Assembly (NCBI GenBank): GCA_023128635.1
Contig: JAGMDP010000226.1
Span: 1 to 5,093 of the forward strand
DNA: 5,093 nucleotides
Direction of reading: 5' to 3'
DNA from: Candidatus Heimdallarchaeota archaeon
Lineage (GTDB): Archaea > Asgardarchaeota > Heimdallarchaeia > JABLTI01
Translations under genes and position numbers: made by a program
Shown here: piece after piece, positions 4,652-5,093 of the stretch
Numbering within the stretch: the first letter of the stretch is position 1
Layout of the letters: each line of letters begins with the position of its first letter
The notes under the pieces: model-generated
The model's database searches: none
Told to the model about the DNA's origin: nothing
Seen by the model: the letters and a program-made list of their open reading frames with translations, nothing else

Positions 4652-5093
4652 TCATTTTGTTAAGATAATTCTAGCATCAACTGTTAGTATTTTATCTTCA
4701 TAAGCAAAGATGGGATTAAGATCAATTTCCAAAATATCATCCATGTAATCAATGCTAAGTTTAGAGATTTTCATCAAAACGTCAACAATTAACTCTAATT
4801 TGACATTTGGTCCTCCCCTAAAACCTTGGAGCATAGGTAAAGCCTTGATTTCATGAATCATCTCTCGAGCATCTTCTACTTTTATAGGAGCAATTCTAAA
4901 AGAAACGTCTTTCAAGAGTTCTACAAAAATCCCCCCAAGTCCAAACATAATGGCTGGACCAAAAGTTGGATCTCGAGTAACTCCAACAATAATCTCTGTT
5001 GAAGGTTTAACCATTTTCTCGATAAGAACTCCCCTAATTTCTGCTTTTGAATCGTATTTCTTTGCACTAGCAAGTATTTCTTTGAAAGCTACT
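4652..5093 (-). CDS. ADP-forming acetyl/acyl-CoA synthetase, beta (ATP-grasp) region, C-terminal part; 5' end outside window
   Basis: The frame is open from the right edge to the TGA at 4652, giving 146 visible residues; the true start lies beyond the window. The Met at 5014 is internal, because the family sequence continues upstream through EIRGVLIEKMV. Recognisable ATP-grasp (ATP-grasp_5) signatures are GVTRDPTFGPAIMFGLGG (37-54), VELLKDVSFRIAP (57-69), GFRGG (90-94) and EIDLNPIF (122-129), with a final DARIIL (139-144). The Glu, Asp and Asn residues of these motifs are typical of the nucleotide and Mg site. The family converts acyl-CoA, ADP and phosphate to acid, CoA and ATP, and in archaea serves substrate-level phosphorylation from acetate and amino-acid-derived acids. 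The fragment could be a separate beta subunit or the end of a fused alpha-beta protein. The phospho-His segments are not in view. Confidence 0.9.
   Translation of the reverse strand, partial: VAFKEILASAKKYDSKAEIRGVLIEKMVKPSTEIIVGVTRDPTFGPAIMFGLGGIFVELLKDVSFRIAPIKVEDAREMIHEIKALPMLQGFRGGPNVKLELIVDVLMKISKLSIDYMDDILEIDLNPIFAYEDKILTVDARIILTK

Noticed and set aside
1..5093. Mobile elements, CRISPR arrays, phage or defence genes
   Set aside because: No transposase, integrase, terminal inverted repeats, regular repeat-spacer pattern or defence motifs were seen. All recognised genes are housekeeping or general metabolism.

Overview
This 5.1 kb window is AT-rich and almost certainly comes from an archaeon. 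The evidence is an archaeal/eukaryotic-type RNA polymerase subunit N (Rpo10), an archaeal-type asparaginyl-tRNA synthetase, the C-terminal part of an ADP-forming acyl-CoA synthetase, TATA-like upstream boxes, and Shine-Dalgarno sites that match an AUCACCUCC-type 16S tail. Codon use and composition would suit Asgard or other low-GC archaea, but nothing here fixes the lineage.

Layout. On the + strand, a two-gene unit occupies positions 27-1620: a DUF89-family damage-control phosphatase followed after 16 nt by a six-helix DUF998-like membrane protein. It converges on a run of minus-strand genes, listed here from left to right in window coordinates: rpoN (1642-1851), asnS (2083-3372), an unrecognised 103-residue helical protein (3492-3803), a UbiE-like SAM methyltransferase that starts with TTG (3996-4538), and the cut C-terminal part of an acyl-CoA synthetase beta region (4652 to the right edge). 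The minus-strand genes are separated by 113-231 bp gaps, several of which hold TATA-like boxes. They therefore look like single-gene units rather than one operon. Transcription (rpoN), translation (asnS) and central metabolism (the synthetase) are all represented, so this is housekeeping rather than mobile DNA. I see no IS element, phage gene, CRISPR array or tRNA.

The most interesting layer is non-coding. Inverted repeats that would fold as RNA hairpins lie on or just after the stop codons of nearly every transcription unit (1626-1656, 2061-2084, 3463-3494, 3959-3987, 4615-4651). Several are followed by T-tracts, and one between convergent genes works in both directions. This looks like bacterial-style intrinsic termination, whereas archaeal termination is usually described as T-tract driven. 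In the 192 bp between the methyltransferase and the 103-residue gene there is also a tandem pair of hairpins. One has an 11-bp helix that is continuous only on the minus-strand RNA because two of its pairs are G-U wobbles. The pair lies downstream of a TATA-like box and three copies of TATGT spaced exactly 10 bp apart. It could be a small RNA gene or a structured leader. At the protein level, the synthetase has Ala instead of the usual acidic residue just before the motif 3 arginine.
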